A stretch of DNA of 64,000 nucleotides from Saccharina japonica (lineage: Eukaryota; Sar; Phaeophyceae; Laminariales; Laminariaceae). Below the pieces are notes generated by a model. The model had not been told where the DNA came from. It was given only the letters and a program-made list of their open reading frames with translations, and did no database searches. This document shows, piece after piece, positions 46,104-57,798 of the stretch (position 1 is the first letter of the stretch; each line of letters starts with the position of its first letter). A program made the translations under genes and the position numbers. The DNA is taken from the NCBI GenBank assembly GCA_008828725.1, contig MEHQ01004546.1:242324-306323 (forward strand), read 5' to 3'.

Positions 46104-46698
46104 CGATAGTCGTGAGATCTCTCCGAGTTCGACACATCCGAGTTCTGGTTCTCTTTATGTCTTTGTCTTGCTGTTGGCTTGTGCTTGATTGGGCCCTTTT
46201 GGAAGACCTTGTCTCGTAGGTCCCTACGTACGTGAGTCTATCTCGTGTGGTGCAGTGTGGTGTGCCGCTTTTTTTCGTCAATATTTGCGCTCCAGGATGA
46301 AAAACCACAAGCAAGCCTCGACACTCAAAACTTCGCGACAAAATAAAATCATCGATATTACTAGTCGTACGGCCTCGCTGGATCGCTGCTGCAGCGTTGC
46401 CGCACAGCAGCAGCAGCAGCGCACCAACAGACAGGGTGGGTTTTGTGTCTCGTTCTTGTTGTTCCATGGGCCGGGCTGCAGGTTGCATGGATGGATGGTT
46501 AAATGGGCTGACTACGAGGGCTTCCTGTGCTTTATCAACAAGGAAGTAGTGCTGAGCACTCGCTAACTCCTGCTGCAGTGGTGGTACTACTCAAGGTACT
46601 ACTACCGCTGTACGTAAAGAGAGGAGACGAAGAAAACATAAAAAGGACAGGACAGGACAGGAGAAAGCAGGAGGCGGCTTCAAACAGCACCAATATAG

Positions 46699-47040
46699 GA
46701 AGCGCGGCAGGCGGCAACCGGCCAAAAAGCGGCAAAGCAGCCTAGGGCGGCGGCGGCGGCAATGCGACGCAGCAAGAAGAAAGCGGTGGTGCCACTAGCC
46801 GAGGCCCTGGTCGACGAGGACGAGCAGAGCGACGACTTGGAACGACAGCAGCAGGAGGCAAGTCGAGAGGAGACGGAGGACAGCGGGAGGGAGCTCCTCG
46901 CCGCCGTGACGACACGCCTTGTGCACCGAGAAGATGACGATGACGAGGAGGAGGAGGAGGAGGACGTCGGGGGGGAGTTGAGCGAGGGGGAGATGATGAG
47001 GCGGCGCGCCGCGTCCCGTAACGCTTTCGATGACGATGAG
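46699..47040 (+). CDS. Acidic exon (exon 12 of the same gene, or first exon of a new gene)
   Basis: The frame is open from just after a TAG at 46696. An ATG at 46762 (MRRSKKKAVVPLAEALVDED) has a GC-rich leader that could equally be 5' UTR. The product is Lys-rich, then Gln/Glu-rich, with a DDDDEEEEEEDVGG acidic run, ending AFDDDE|GTGCGT at 47040. Phase is 0 at the 3' end and joins the next acidic exon smoothly. If internal, acceptors TATAG|GAAG or GGCAG|GCGG give phase 0, but neither has a good pyrimidine tract, which favours a new start at 46762. Function is not recognised. Confidence 0.5.
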
Positions 47041-47954
47041 GTGCGTGCTGTGCGTGCGTGCGTTGTTGCTGTTGTTGTTGTATTTTTTTGTCGTTTCTGT
47101 GATTTTGTGTTGAAATATGGCACACGGCGGAAAAAACCATCGATTTCCGCTGCGTGGTTGTAGATATTTCAATTTCAGGACGTGTACCGGTAGGTGCCTG
47201 ATCTTGCATGGTATAATTACTGTAGCTCATGTTACCCGGGTGTGCTTTATCTGTATGATTTTGTTTGTTGTTTTGTTGTTTTGTTGTATTGGTTCATTCT
47301 GTCTTTTTGTCTTGCAGCGTCCCCCCCCCAATCCCCATTTTTTTTAGTTTGTTTGTAACGCTTTACTTCGTAATGATAACTTTGTATCATAGCGCTTGTA
47401 AAGCTATTTTGTCCTTTTCTCAGTTTTCCGAAACCTGTTTAGTTTGTGTTTACATCGCCCTTTTTGCAGTCTCTACAGTGCATACCTGGTAAACATGATA
47501 AAAAATATGCTAACTATACGTACTATGTATATATATATATTAATTTTTTTTCTGTTACTCTATACGTACCTGTTGCTTGCTCCGAAACCTGGTCTGTTTG
47601 TGTTTGCATCGCCCTTTTTTTCGGTCTCTAGAGTATATTTTTAAAAGCTAAAAAAAAAAAAACAGCTATGAGATCGAGGATTTGGTCGAAACTCATCTTG
47701 GCAGGCTGAGTGTGATACTTCGATCGCGCGTACTTATTGGTTCTGTGCCTGGTGTATGACCTGATGTATGATATGATACTATTACCGGACACCATAGTAA
47801 ATAGGACCTAACGTATACACAAAAACCTATATATTTCCCTTTTTTTACGAAACAAAATTTGGTCCCTATTTACTAGTGTTTACCATGGTCCCCCGTAACA
47901 TGCTTATTTTTTTTTTATTTTACCTCTCTACGTATATACCTGTTGCTTGTTCAG
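47041..47954 (+). other. Intron between the acidic exons
   Basis: T-rich; contains element E in reverse (47663-47716) and a family B MITE (47781-47898). Confidence 0.55.
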
Positions 47955-48158
47955 GAGGACGAATCGGAGTTCGACGAAGAATTGAGCGACGACGGCAGTC
48001 CGTCCCCACCGCCATCGCTTCCGCCACCGCCGCCGCCACCACCACCACCGCCATCGCTCCCGCTGGGCGCATCTCCGGGTGCCACGAGAGCGGCATCTTC
48101 CGATCGCCGCTCATCCACGGCTCCCCCGTCGCCACTAGGAGGCCCGAGTCCGCCCAAG
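47955..48158 (+). CDS. Acidic/proline-rich exon
   Basis: Acceptor TTGTTCAG|GAG and donor AAG|GTATGG bound 204 nt, phase 0. The product starts EDESEFDEELSDDGSPSPPP, continues with a run of about 11 prolines and ends in a Ser/Ala/Arg-rich stretch closing with GGPSPPK. It continues the acidic run of the previous exon. Proline-rich linkers of this type bind SH3/WW-like domains in other proteins, which is only a possibility here. The last 20 bases plus donor are repeated in the intron at about 48319-48377. Confidence 0.52.
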
Positions 48159-49812
48159 GTATGGGAGGGAGGAGAGGGGAGCGGGAGAGGGGGGGGGGCG
48201 GGGGGGGGCGTACTCATTTGTTGCTTGCCTCAGTCATTTGACCATTGACCACGCATCCCTTTCGAGACGGAGCACCGTTCCTACTCCTAATAGACACCTC
48301 CAACACTTGGGCGCTCGGAGGCCCGAGTCCGCCCAAGGTATGGGCGGGAGGAGAGGGGAGCAGGAGAGGGGGGGGGGGGGGACCCATCCCGCGCACGGCC
48401 GTAGTCGTATGACCATAGACCCTCGCGTCCCTACAATGCCGGGACGGAGCATGTCGGGTTTTCACCGACCAGGCAGACATTGCTAGCGTATGACCATAGA
48501 CCCTCGCATCCCTGGGTGTAGTCCTTTTGTTGCTTGCCTTTCGAGTCGACCATTGACCACGCATCCCGTTCGAAAGACGGAGCACTGTTCCTGCTCCTTA
48601 TGGGGACACCTCCAACGGTTGGAGCGCTCATTACGTTGTTTCCATGCACTACATACAAATACACTGTTTGCTAACCCTATCCGTGGTGGGGGGGGGGGGG
48701 GGGGGGGGGGGTGTACTCATGTCGTGCACGGCCGTAGTCGTATGATCATAGACCCTCGCATCCCTACAATGCCGGGTCGGACGGGTGTACTTCATATTCA
48801 TGCATGGCCGTAGTCGTATTGACCATAGACCCCTTGCATCCCTACAATGCCGGGACGGAGCATGTCGGGTTTTCACCGACCAGGCAGCCATTGATTGCTA
48901 GCACCAAGCTTTGCGAAGCGAAACGTGAGGTGTTCGGCGAGTCGCATGGAGGGTGAGCTGCCTCCTACTAAGAACCGCTTGTGAAGCCAACTTGCATACG
49001 TAAAAATATCCCACCATCTCCCACCACCCCCCCACCTCCCCCTCCCCTCTTCATACGCACGCAATCCCAACTGAACCTCCCCATCTCTCCTCCACCCCTC
49101 CTCCCGCCCTCACCCCCGGTCCGCGCTCCGCCGTCTCGCGCTCCATCCCTTCCGAACCAAATAACGTCAGGCGCAATTCGGGCAGGTTTGGCCTAAATGG
49201 CTCCACCACGGCCCCCCTGTCTCTTCGAAAGCGGAAGCGAGCGGCCGCGCGCGGAAAATGGGCGCGGATCCAGCTGCTAGCCGTACAGCCAGCGGCAGCA
49301 ACAGCGTCTGATGAGAAGGTCAGAACGGATTCCGGCAGGGCTAACTACCACTAGGAAACACCGGACGATCGATAGTGGGCCCCCTTGTAGCAGCTGCCCT
49401 TAGCGGCAGTGCGGGAGCGGGCGCGGGTCGGAGGGGAATGGGTGCTTGGTAAGGAGGGGCGGGGGCGGGGGCGAAGCAGGGTGGGAGGAGGGGGAGTGGA
49501 GGGTTGGAGGTGGGGGGGAGGGGGCGGGGGGGGAGGACCAGGAGCAAGCGACAGCGGAGCAAGTCTCGCAGCTCGTCGGCCTGTGTCTCAGCTCTAAGGG
49601 ATGTTAGGGGTGGGTTAAGGTCCAAGGCTATATGCGCCGCGGTCCGGCACGACTGGAGGGGGCGGACACTCGAGCGAGTTTCACAGACGAAATGACGTAT
49701 GAGCGGTTCGGGTGAGAGGAACCTGGCGACGCGGAGAAGGCTTACGGGGTGGATGGGCGAACGGGCGGTACGGGCGGGGGGGGCGGCGCGCGGTGCGTGG
49801 TGAGGGGGGCAG
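48159..49812 (+). other. Repeat-rich interval: element R cluster
   Basis: Successive R-type pieces at 48190-48310, 48376-48520, 48560-48615 and 48690-48995, separated by poly-G tracts up to about 26 G, plus an echo of the preceding exon's 3' end and donor (48319-48377). From 49000 the DNA is C-rich then G-rich. Confidence 0.65.
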
Positions 49813-50238
49813 GTGGTGTGGTGGGGGGGAGTGGGGGTGGGAGTGGGAGGGGACGCCACCGCCGGCGTCCGCAGCGCGCAGCTGCCGGACGCCCGGGGTC
49901 ACCGGAGAGTTTTTTCGGCGAACGCGTCGGTGTGCGGAGGGAGTTCTCCGACCTCCGGGGACACCGGGCATCAACGGAACCACCAGCGGAGGCCTTCCTT
50001 GACGGGGTCTGGGGGGGGAGGAGGCTCCTCCTCGACGCACCTACGCGAAGTCGAGCCTCCACCGTCTGTTGGGGGAGCGGCGCCCCCGGGATCTTCTGGG
50101 GCGTCGTCGCGTCTTCCTCGTGTGCCGTCTGTTCCGACCATTGGCGGCCGGAGTCACGGCGGCGCGGGGGTTACGGGGGGGAGTGTTGTTGCTAAAGTTA
50201 CACCAGTGAAGCCGCCGGCGCCTCGAAATTCGGAGTGA
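49813..50238 (+). CDS. Possible terminal exon, Ser/Gly/Pro-rich, stop at 50236-50238
   Basis: An in-frame stop at 49801 limits the reading frame; phase-0 acceptors exist at GGCAG|GTG (exon from 49813) and CGCAG|CTG (from about 49879). The product is Ser/Gly/Pro-rich and ends VVAKVTPVKPPAPRNSE. Compositional style matches the two exons before it. GC-rich DNA keeps two other frames open here too, so this is the weakest exon call; a terminal exon elsewhere (for example within 49160-49330) is possible. Confidence 0.33.
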   Translation: MVWWGGVGVGVGGDATAGVRSAQLPDARGHRRVFSANASVCGGSSPTSGDTGHQRNHQRRPSLTGSGGGGGSSSTHLREVEPPPSVGGAAPPGSSGASSRLPRVPSVPTIGGRSHGGAGVTGGSVVAKVTPVKPPAPRNSE

Positions 50239-50513
50239 GGGTCATGGGTGGTGGTGGTGGTGGTGGTGATGGTGATGGTGGTGGTGGTGGTAGTGGCAGT
50301 AGTGCTGGTGTTTGCTGCTGATGCTGGTAGTGGTGGCGGTGCTGGTGTTGGCGATTGTGGTGGTTGCTGCTGGTTGCTGCTGGTTGCTGGTGGTGCGGAT
50401 GCTGGTGCCGAGGGGGGTGCGGGCGGGTGCCGACCGCTGATGCTTGACTGCTGAAAATGCTGATTGCTGTTGCTGCAGATTTCGTGCCTTTAATTGTTTT
50501 TGGAAGCTGCTGC

Positions 50514-50552
<39 letters not shown>

Positions 50553-51846
50553 TTCAGCCTTTGTGGCTGCAACTGCAAGCGGCCCTGCGCCTGTTTCTGC
50601 TGCTGCGCTTGCTGCTGCTGCTGCTGCTTTTACGGCTGCGTTTGCGGCCGTTGTTGTCCCTGCTGATGATGCTGCTGCTGCTGATTCCCTCCTCTCCTGA
50701 TAACATATATATTTTTTAGTTTTTTCCGGTTGGTGTGGAAGCGGTTTGGTTGATGCGGGCGGGGGGGGGGGGGGGGGGATTCGCGGGAAGATAAATTAAT
50801 TTGAAATTTAGGGCAGGAGATAGAGGAGGTTAATGTTGTAGCGTGGAATCTCCTCCTCCTCCCCCCCCCCCTCCCCTTCCCACTCTAGCTGGGGTATGAG
50901 GAATACTGGTTGTAGTCGAGCGTTGTCCTGACCACGTAGCGGCGAAATGCGCAAGAGTTTTCTGGTTTTTAGGGGGGGTGGGGGGGGAGGAGGAGGTCAC
51001 GCCAACGTAGCATGGCAGCGGCGCAAACTGTGTTTAGCGTAGCAGCAGAAGCAGGAGCAGCAGCAGAAGAAGAAGCAGCAGAAGCAAAGCGGAAGGGATT
51101 ATTTTCTGCGTTTTTTTTTTGTTGGTACTGTTGTTGTTGTTGTTGCTGCTGACCCCCACCGCTGCTCTGCCGGTGCCGATCTCGGCAGAGGTGCGTATCA
51201 ATAGATTTTACTACTACTATTATACTATTAATACTGTAGTTTGCTGCTTCCCTGCTGGTCCTCTCCATTTGGCTTTCATACGATATACTAGTAGTGCCCA
51301 TTACTCTATGAATAAGAGTACCTTTCTCTCTTTCTTTCTTTTTTTCGCTGTGCTGCTTGTGCGGCGTATGATGGAGGCATCTACTCTCCCTTTTCGTTTG
51401 TCCTTTTTTCTCTCTTCCTTGTGCTTTCCTTCAGTTCTTCCCTTTGTCTTTGTCCTAGTTTTTGTTCTTGTTTTATTGGGGAGCGGGGGGGGGGGGGGGA
51501 AGGGGGCGCGGGGTGTATTTTTTCTCTCTTTTTTTGTTTCTCTCTTTTATTTTTTCTTCTTGTTCCCCCCTTCTTCGTCTGTCTCCCTCTGCTACCTCCT
51601 AACCATCTACCGGCACGGTATGGTGGCGGTCGTGGTTGTGTTGGCAGCGGTTATAGCTATCATATGAGGCCGAAACTTTCTGGGGGGGATTGTGCCGTGC
51701 CTCGTACAGCAGAGTATTAAGCCGTACAACCCATCGTTTAAGACGAGACTGCTCGTGATGCCAGCTGCTAGCAGGGGCTGCGCAGGGGCTGCAGGGTAGT
51801 AGATGCCCGTTGTTTTGAGAGGAGACTGCTCGTGATGTCTCCTCCG

Positions 51847-51848
<2 letters not shown>

Positions 51849-51886
<38 letters not shown>

Positions 51887-51990
51887 ATGCTGCTGCTGCT
51901 GCTGCTGATGCTGATGCTGCTGATGCTGCTGCTGATGCTGCTGCTGATGCTGCTGCTGCTGCTGCTGATGCTGCTGCTGCTGATGCTGCT
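51849..51990 (+). repeat. (GCT/GAT)n trinucleotide run
   Basis: About 47 triplets, mostly CTG with regular GATGCTG interruptions, mimicking Ala/Asp- or Ser-rich frames on both strands. Confidence 0.9.
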
Positions 51991-52204
51991 TTTCGTGGTG
52001 CCCGCGAGAGGAAGAAACACAATGCTCCGTCGGTTTTCGCTGTCGGTTTCCGAACTTTCCGTTGGGCCAATCGTGTTTTTTTTTCTCTTTCTCTCCTTTT
52101 TGATGTCTGTTTTTGGGCTCTCCTGCTTTTGCTCGAATGCCTGCCTCTGCGTGTGCCTGTTGCCTGCCTGTGCCTGGTGCGGCAGAGTGAGTCCCTCTGC
52201 TAGC

Positions 52205-52540
52205 CTGCGCACGGCGGAAAAATAACCCCGCCGGAAATTATCGGAAAATTCTTGGAAAATTCCCGCAAAATTTTCGGCAAGGCAATGTTCGTCGTGCTTG
52301 CGTAAGTCGCGTTCGTTCGTGGTTTCGTGCGCGCTCGCACGTTCGGGCGTGCCTTGAGTGAGATATTTTGATATCTGGTTGGTATATTTTTCCCGAAAAG
52401 TTCTCGGAAACATCTTGTTCGTCGTGCGTGCGTGCGTGCGTCCGTGCGTGCGTGCGTGCGTGCGCACGTTCGTGCGTTATCTGATTGAGATATTTGATTC
52501 CTGGTTGGTGTATGTTTCGTGTTTGGAGCAAACGAGCGCC
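52205..52540 (+). repeat. Block of about 140 bp, two copies
   Basis: Each copy has a GGAAA.TTC-type run, TGTTCGTCGTGC, GCACGTTCG.GCGT and GAGATATTT.GAT..CTGGTTGGT. The second copy has an expanded (GTGC)n run. Confidence 0.65.
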
Positions 52541-53772
52541 TCATGTATGTTTTTCTTTTCCTTGCGAAGAAGAAAAATATTAAGAAAACAAGAAAAGAAG
52601 AATAAGAAAAGGAATAATATATCAAAATGGGAACTACTGCTGCGACTACTCACTACTACTGCTACTACTGCTGCGGCGTGCTACTCGTAACCGGCTTCGG
52701 GCCCAGCGTACCTCTGTTCACCAGTCGTTTTTAATGCATTTTGTTTCGTTTCGTTTTCATTTTGTTGTGTGTGTTTTTTTTTCTCTTTTTTTCCATATTT
52801 TTTGTTGATGGTAATGGATTGGTGGTGTCCTTCTTTTCCTTCTTTTTCTTTTCTCTGTTTTGCTCTTTCCCTCTTCCTGAATGTTTATCTTCCGTTTGTT
52901 GTTTTTGGTTTTCTTACTCTCCGAATGACGTGTTTTTTGCGAGGATCGGTGGCGATTCTGGGGAGGGGAGGGGGGGGGGGGGGGGGGCGCTCAAGTCGGG
53001 TCGGGGAGGGGGGGGACGGAGGGAGAGGCAGTTCGTCCTCTCTTTGTCCCCTGCTTTGGTGGTCAAAACGTTCAATATTTTACTCGCGGGACGGGCGCAA
53101 ACGCTCGTCGTTGCGTAGCGCCTTTCAACCACTATTATATCCCGTACCTGGTATGACATATGATTAGAGTGGGGGTGCCCATTTCAAGATCACCCCCGTG
53201 ACAAGATACCATTATTTACGTGGTTTTATCGCTACTCATGGTCGGTCACCTTTTTACTACTTACCGTGTAACACGGAAGAAAACACACCCCCCTACATGA
53301 GCACAACCGGTGGTATGTTTTTTTTGGCTGTTTTTTTTATCGTCGCTTTATCACCGGGGGTACGTTGAATACCACACCCCCTATATACGGAGGTGCATCT
53401 GAAAACATCAAACGCCGAAATTTTCACATCACCTGGTGGATACCATTCACCCACAACACTTGATGCTACTCCTACTGTGCCCTACGCCCCAACCACCGGC
53501 GCCGGGTTATTAACACCACGTAGGATGGATATATCTCGTCATATTGGCTAACGGTAGGGGTATTGATGGGGTCTAGTAACGCTCCTTACGTAGCAACTAT
53601 CACTTACCGTTAGCACACCCCCTCAATACCACGCCCCCTAGCTGTTGGGCTACCGTGCATGTGGTGATTATCATCGGGGATGTAGATATCACACCCCCCT
53701 ACAACAGCACAGCCGGTGTTAATATTTTTAAACGTCAAATTGTTATCACTTTCGTGTTACACGGTAGACGCA

Positions 53773-53909
53773 ATACGGGGGGGCATAGTAAACACTAGTA
53801 AATAGAACCTACGGTACACACCAAGGCCTATATATTTACCTATTTTTACTATTAATAAAAACAGTGGTTCTATTTACTATTTACTAGTGTTTACTATGGT
53901 ACCCCGTAA
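53773..53909 (+). mobile_element. MITE-like element, family B copy
   Basis: ATACGGGGGGGCATAGTAAACACTAG to TTTACTATGGTACCCCGTA; a degraded second copy follows at about 54075-54200. Confidence 0.75.
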
Positions 53910-54775
53910 AATGCGCGTAGTACACAGACAGGTAATAAATAGGACCAAATACTAGCATACCAGGTATGTACTACAGTACGTGCATACTACTATGGGAAAC
54001 GCAGGGCTAGCGCCACGGGCGGAGCCGTGGCCGTACCGCTACGAGGTAGGGCCAAGTATTCAAGTTGCAAGTATTGTTCGTAACAATAGGGAAATAAATT
54101 ATAGGACCAAATATTGTTGGAAAAAATAGGGAAATATATAGATTTTTGTCTGTACCATAGGTTCTACCTATTTATTATGGCCCCCCCTCCCCGTAGTACT
54201 GAAAAATGTATCCCATACTAATTCCTATTGTTTTTTTCGTGACCCCCAAGCCTATTTACTACTATACTACCTGTGGTCGTGCATGAAGTACATAGTTATC
54301 TCCCGAAAAATCTTAAAAACCGGATGCGGTCTTAAAAGTGGGCACCCCGCTGATGTATTCCACTCTCCTCTTGTCTCTCTTGTCTGATGAGCTGAACACT
54401 GACGTATGCTACGGTACGGTAGCCTGCATGCAGGTGCACTATCATGTTTCTGCCTTCTGAGGGTGGTCACTTATTAAGGAGCTCCATACTAATAGTAAGT
54501 AAAAAACTGATTTCAAAGGAAAATAAAAAGTGGTACGTACGAGTACGAGGAGCGTATTATACCCGATGACCGATCTCACGGCAAAAAAAAACGTTAAAAA
54601 AGAAGCCAAAAGGATGAGAAGGATGAGATTCCGTCGATTTTGGGCGTAGGAGCCCCCCCCCGTCATTTCAGAAAACGTTTCAACCAAAAAAAGGTATACC
54701 TTATACCATAATACACCTCTATCTTAGCACGAGTCGCCCAACACACCACATTTGGTTATGATCACTATTATTCTA

Positions 54776-55457
54776 TTACGGAGGACCATAGTAAATAGGG
54801 CCGAGTATTATTAGTATAAAATAGGTAGTAATAGAGGTGTTTGACTGTACCGTAGGTCCTAATAGGACCGAATATTGTTCGATTGTTAGTGTAAAAAAGG
54901 TAATAATAGAGGCTTTTGACTGTACCGTAGGTCCTAATAGGACCGAATATTGTTAGTTAGTGTAAAAAAGGTAATAATAGAGGCTTTTGACTGTACCGTA
55001 GGTCCTAATAGGACCGAATATTGTTAGTTAGTGTAAAAAAGGTAATAATAGAGGCTTTTGACTGTACCGTAGGTCCTAATAGGACCGAATATTGTTAGTT
55101 AGTGTAAAAAAGGTAATAATAGAGGCTTTTGACTGTACCGTAGGTCCTAATAGGACCGAATATTGTTAGTTAGTGTAAAAAAAGGTAATAATAGAGGCTT
55201 TTGACTGTACCGTAGGTCCTAATAGGACCGAATATTGTTAGTTAGTGTAAAAAAAGGTAATAATAGAGGCTTTTGACTGTACCGTAGGTCCTAATAGGAC
55301 CGAATATTGTTAGTTAGTGTAAAAAAAGGGTAATAATAGAGGCTTTTGACTGTACCGTAGGTCCTAATAGGACCGAATATTGTTAGTTTGTGTAAAAAAG
55401 GTAATAATAGAGGCTTTTGACTGTACCGTAGGTCCTATTTACTATGGTGTCCCGTAA
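54776..55457 (+). mobile_element. Family B MITE with internal tandem amplification
   Basis: Ends ATTACGGAGGACCATAGTAAATAGG and TTTACTATGGTGTCCCGTAAT are one MITE. Its inside unit of about 68-70 bp (AGGACCGAATATTGTTAGTT ... TGACTGTACCGTAGGTCCTA) is repeated about nine times, mostly identical, with A-run length differences. Confidence 0.9.
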
Positions 55458-55689
55458 TAATATGACAGTAGTAGTAATAGTAATAGCATTAATAGTGTCT
55501 TCCCCCGTATAATGATACGTACCTGTTGTACGTAGTACGTAGAGAGTCGGGGTAGTCGTTATTTAGTATTTCGATGGTGGTTGCGGCAGGGGCGGCAGAT
55601 CAGACCATGCATCCTCCTTTTTCGCACGAATGTCCCTCGATCCCCATGATTTTATTATTTCATTTTTTGGCATATTGTCGACCCTCCCC

Positions 55690-56125
55690 CGACGACCATG
55701 TCTGCCTGGTCGGTGGAAACCCGACATGCTCCGCCCCGGCATTGTAGGGATGCGAGGGTCTATGGTCATACGACTTCGGCGAATGCATGAAAATGAAGTA
55801 CACCCCCCCCGTCCCGACCCGACCAACACATACACTTTTCAGCAAAATTTCTACATCCAATTTGGTGCATGGCGCGGAAAGTGTATTTTTCGTCCTTTTT
55901 TTTTACGCTTGACCCCCATGATATTAACGTGCTGCCGACCCCCCGCCTTCCCCCCCCAATGCGGCTCGCCCCAAAACACCTCACGTTCGCTTCGCGCGTG
56001 GTGCAAGCAACGCCTGCCTGGTCGGAGAAGACGCAACGTGCTCCGTCACGGCATTGAATATAGGGCTGCGAGGGTCTATAGTCATACGGCTACGGCCATG
56101 CATGACATGCGGCTAATGAGTACAC
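55690..56125 (-). repeat. Two element R fragments, reverse
   Basis: GTCTGCCTGGTCGGTGGAAA ... GGGTCTATGGTCATACGACT (55700-55775) and a second set with GCCTGCCTGGTCGGAGAAGA and GTCATACGGCTACGGCCATG (56010-56105). Confidence 0.65.
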
Positions 56126-56999
56126 TCCCCCCTCCCCACACACACACTTTCCCGCAAATTTGTACACTGGTGCATAGTGCGGAAATGTGTGTTTTTCGTA
56201 CTTTGTTATCGAGGCAACCTTCATCACTTCTTTGAGGTGAGTACGACAAAATATGGCGGCTTGGCGGTGCACTTGTCACGTTTTTACCTCTCTAAAGTAA
56301 AAAGCTGAACCACCAGCAGACACATCCCTCTTCCACAGGCTGACAGGAAAAAACAAAGCGTACAGTATACGTTCAGAAACAAACTGGGCGTACGAGTATA
56401 CAAACGGCTTTTTTGGGGGCCGACTGATTTGTTTTCGGCCGCTGGCCCTTGCAGGAGGCTACGCAAGAAAAAACAAAAAAACGGGTACGAGTTTCACCTA
56501 AAAAAATGACAGATAAAAAAATATCCTCGCCAACAGTATCGGACACGGTTGAAGGGCCGTGTACACTTAACCGACTTTACTTCTGTGTCAGAGGAAGTAA
56601 ACGCAGAAAAAAAAACTGCACTTAAAATTTCTGGAACAAGCCGACAATATGATGCCACTCCAGTCCTCGTCTAGTGGGTGAGCGATAACATCCTCTATTG
56701 ACACTGTAGTATCGTTGTAACAACTGACTCTACGCCAAAACTCGCTAAGAAAATAAAAAAAGTTGCACAGGTCTGCGAGCTACAGTAGGACTAGCCATGG
56801 GGGGTGTCGGTTCTCGTGCAAACGTGTGGCATCGCGTCAAATCGCGCGTATACAATAGTGTTATACGACTGACTTACAGTACGTACTTGCATCTCCAAGT
56901 AAGCCAGAAAAATCATACAAAGCAGTTTCTGGGCGGGAAAATGCCCGCGTCTCTCGAACGCCGCGGCGCACACACGCCAAGCAAAGGCTATGCTACCGT

Positions 57000-57432
57000 A
57001 GTGCCAGTCCCTCTATAGTGCTGTGGTCCCTTTATAGTGCCGGTACACGCCAACCAACAATACTGGCACTATAGCGGCAACCGGCACTAACTACTCCGCA
57101 CACTGCCACACTGGCTAATCCCACATATTTTGCCAAGCGAGCTCACGGGCACTATATTTTAGCGGGCAGTCGGCAATATAGAGGGGCCACGGCACTATAG
57201 AGGGACCACAGCACTATAGAGGGACCACGGCACTATAGTGGGACCACGGCACTATATAGGGACCACAGCACTATAGAGGGGCCATAGCACTATAGAGGGA
57301 CCACAGCACTATAAAGGGGCCACGGCACTATAGAGGGACCACAGCACTGTAGTGGGACCACGGCACTATATAGGGACCACAGCACTATACAGGGACCACG
57401 GCACTATATAGGGACCACGGCACTATAGAGGC
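57000..57432 (+). repeat. Minisatellite CACTATAGAGGGACCACGG
   Basis: About 13 units of 19-20 bp from 57170 to 57432. The upstream side (57000-57050) has the same unit inverted (CCCTCTATAGTGCTGTGGTC), so the array sits at one end of a palindromic element related to 20531-20913. Confidence 0.85.
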
Positions 57433-57688
57433 ACCCCCACTACCGTACTCACAAAAATCGGAATGGTACACTCAAAGCGTCTTCGTGACGAAAAAAACTT
57501 ACGGGTGGCAGCGCGACGACAAAAAAAAACGACGAACCTCACCGCAATGAAGCATCATGAAAACGAATCTGAGCAACAGCCAATCCATGAAAATCGGCGA
57601 AACCTCGAAGAAAGCACAAAAAACAACCCGTTCGAGCGGGAAATAAACATAATAAGCCGGGAACCAGGTAGGCGGGGAAAATAAGTCG

Positions 57689-57798
57689 TATTCCGGGGGA
57701 CCATAGTTACCAGAACCCATCACAAACATAAAAACCTAAATATTCCAGTATTTTTACTAAGAATATTTGGTCCTGATTTCTATGCCTCCCCTCGTAAT
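57689..57798 (+). mobile_element. MITE-like element, family B copy
   Basis: TATTCCGGGGGACCATAGTTA to ATGCCTCCCCTCGTAATA with the ACTAAGAATATTTGGTCCT core. Confidence 0.65.

Larger units (their letters stand above)
45354..46698 (+). other. Interval after exon 11, containing an N
   Basis: Here the rest of the chaperone domain would be expected. It holds a duplicated CATTGTCACCATTCAA (45373 and 45459), the N at 45685, and a (CAG)n run (46066-46102). A frame near 46490 reads WMVKWADYEGFLC but is too short to name. No FPVK-like exon was recognised. Confidence 0.55.

Noticed and set aside
46440-46565. WMVKWADYEGF frame suggestive of a chromodomain
   Set aside because: Only a few residues match and no other part of the fold or a retrotransposon is present.
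51607-52467. Long Ser/Ile-rich minus-strand frame and Ala/Asp-rich plus-strand frame
   Set aside because: Products of the GCT/GAT run at 51849-51990; no recognisable domain or splice context.
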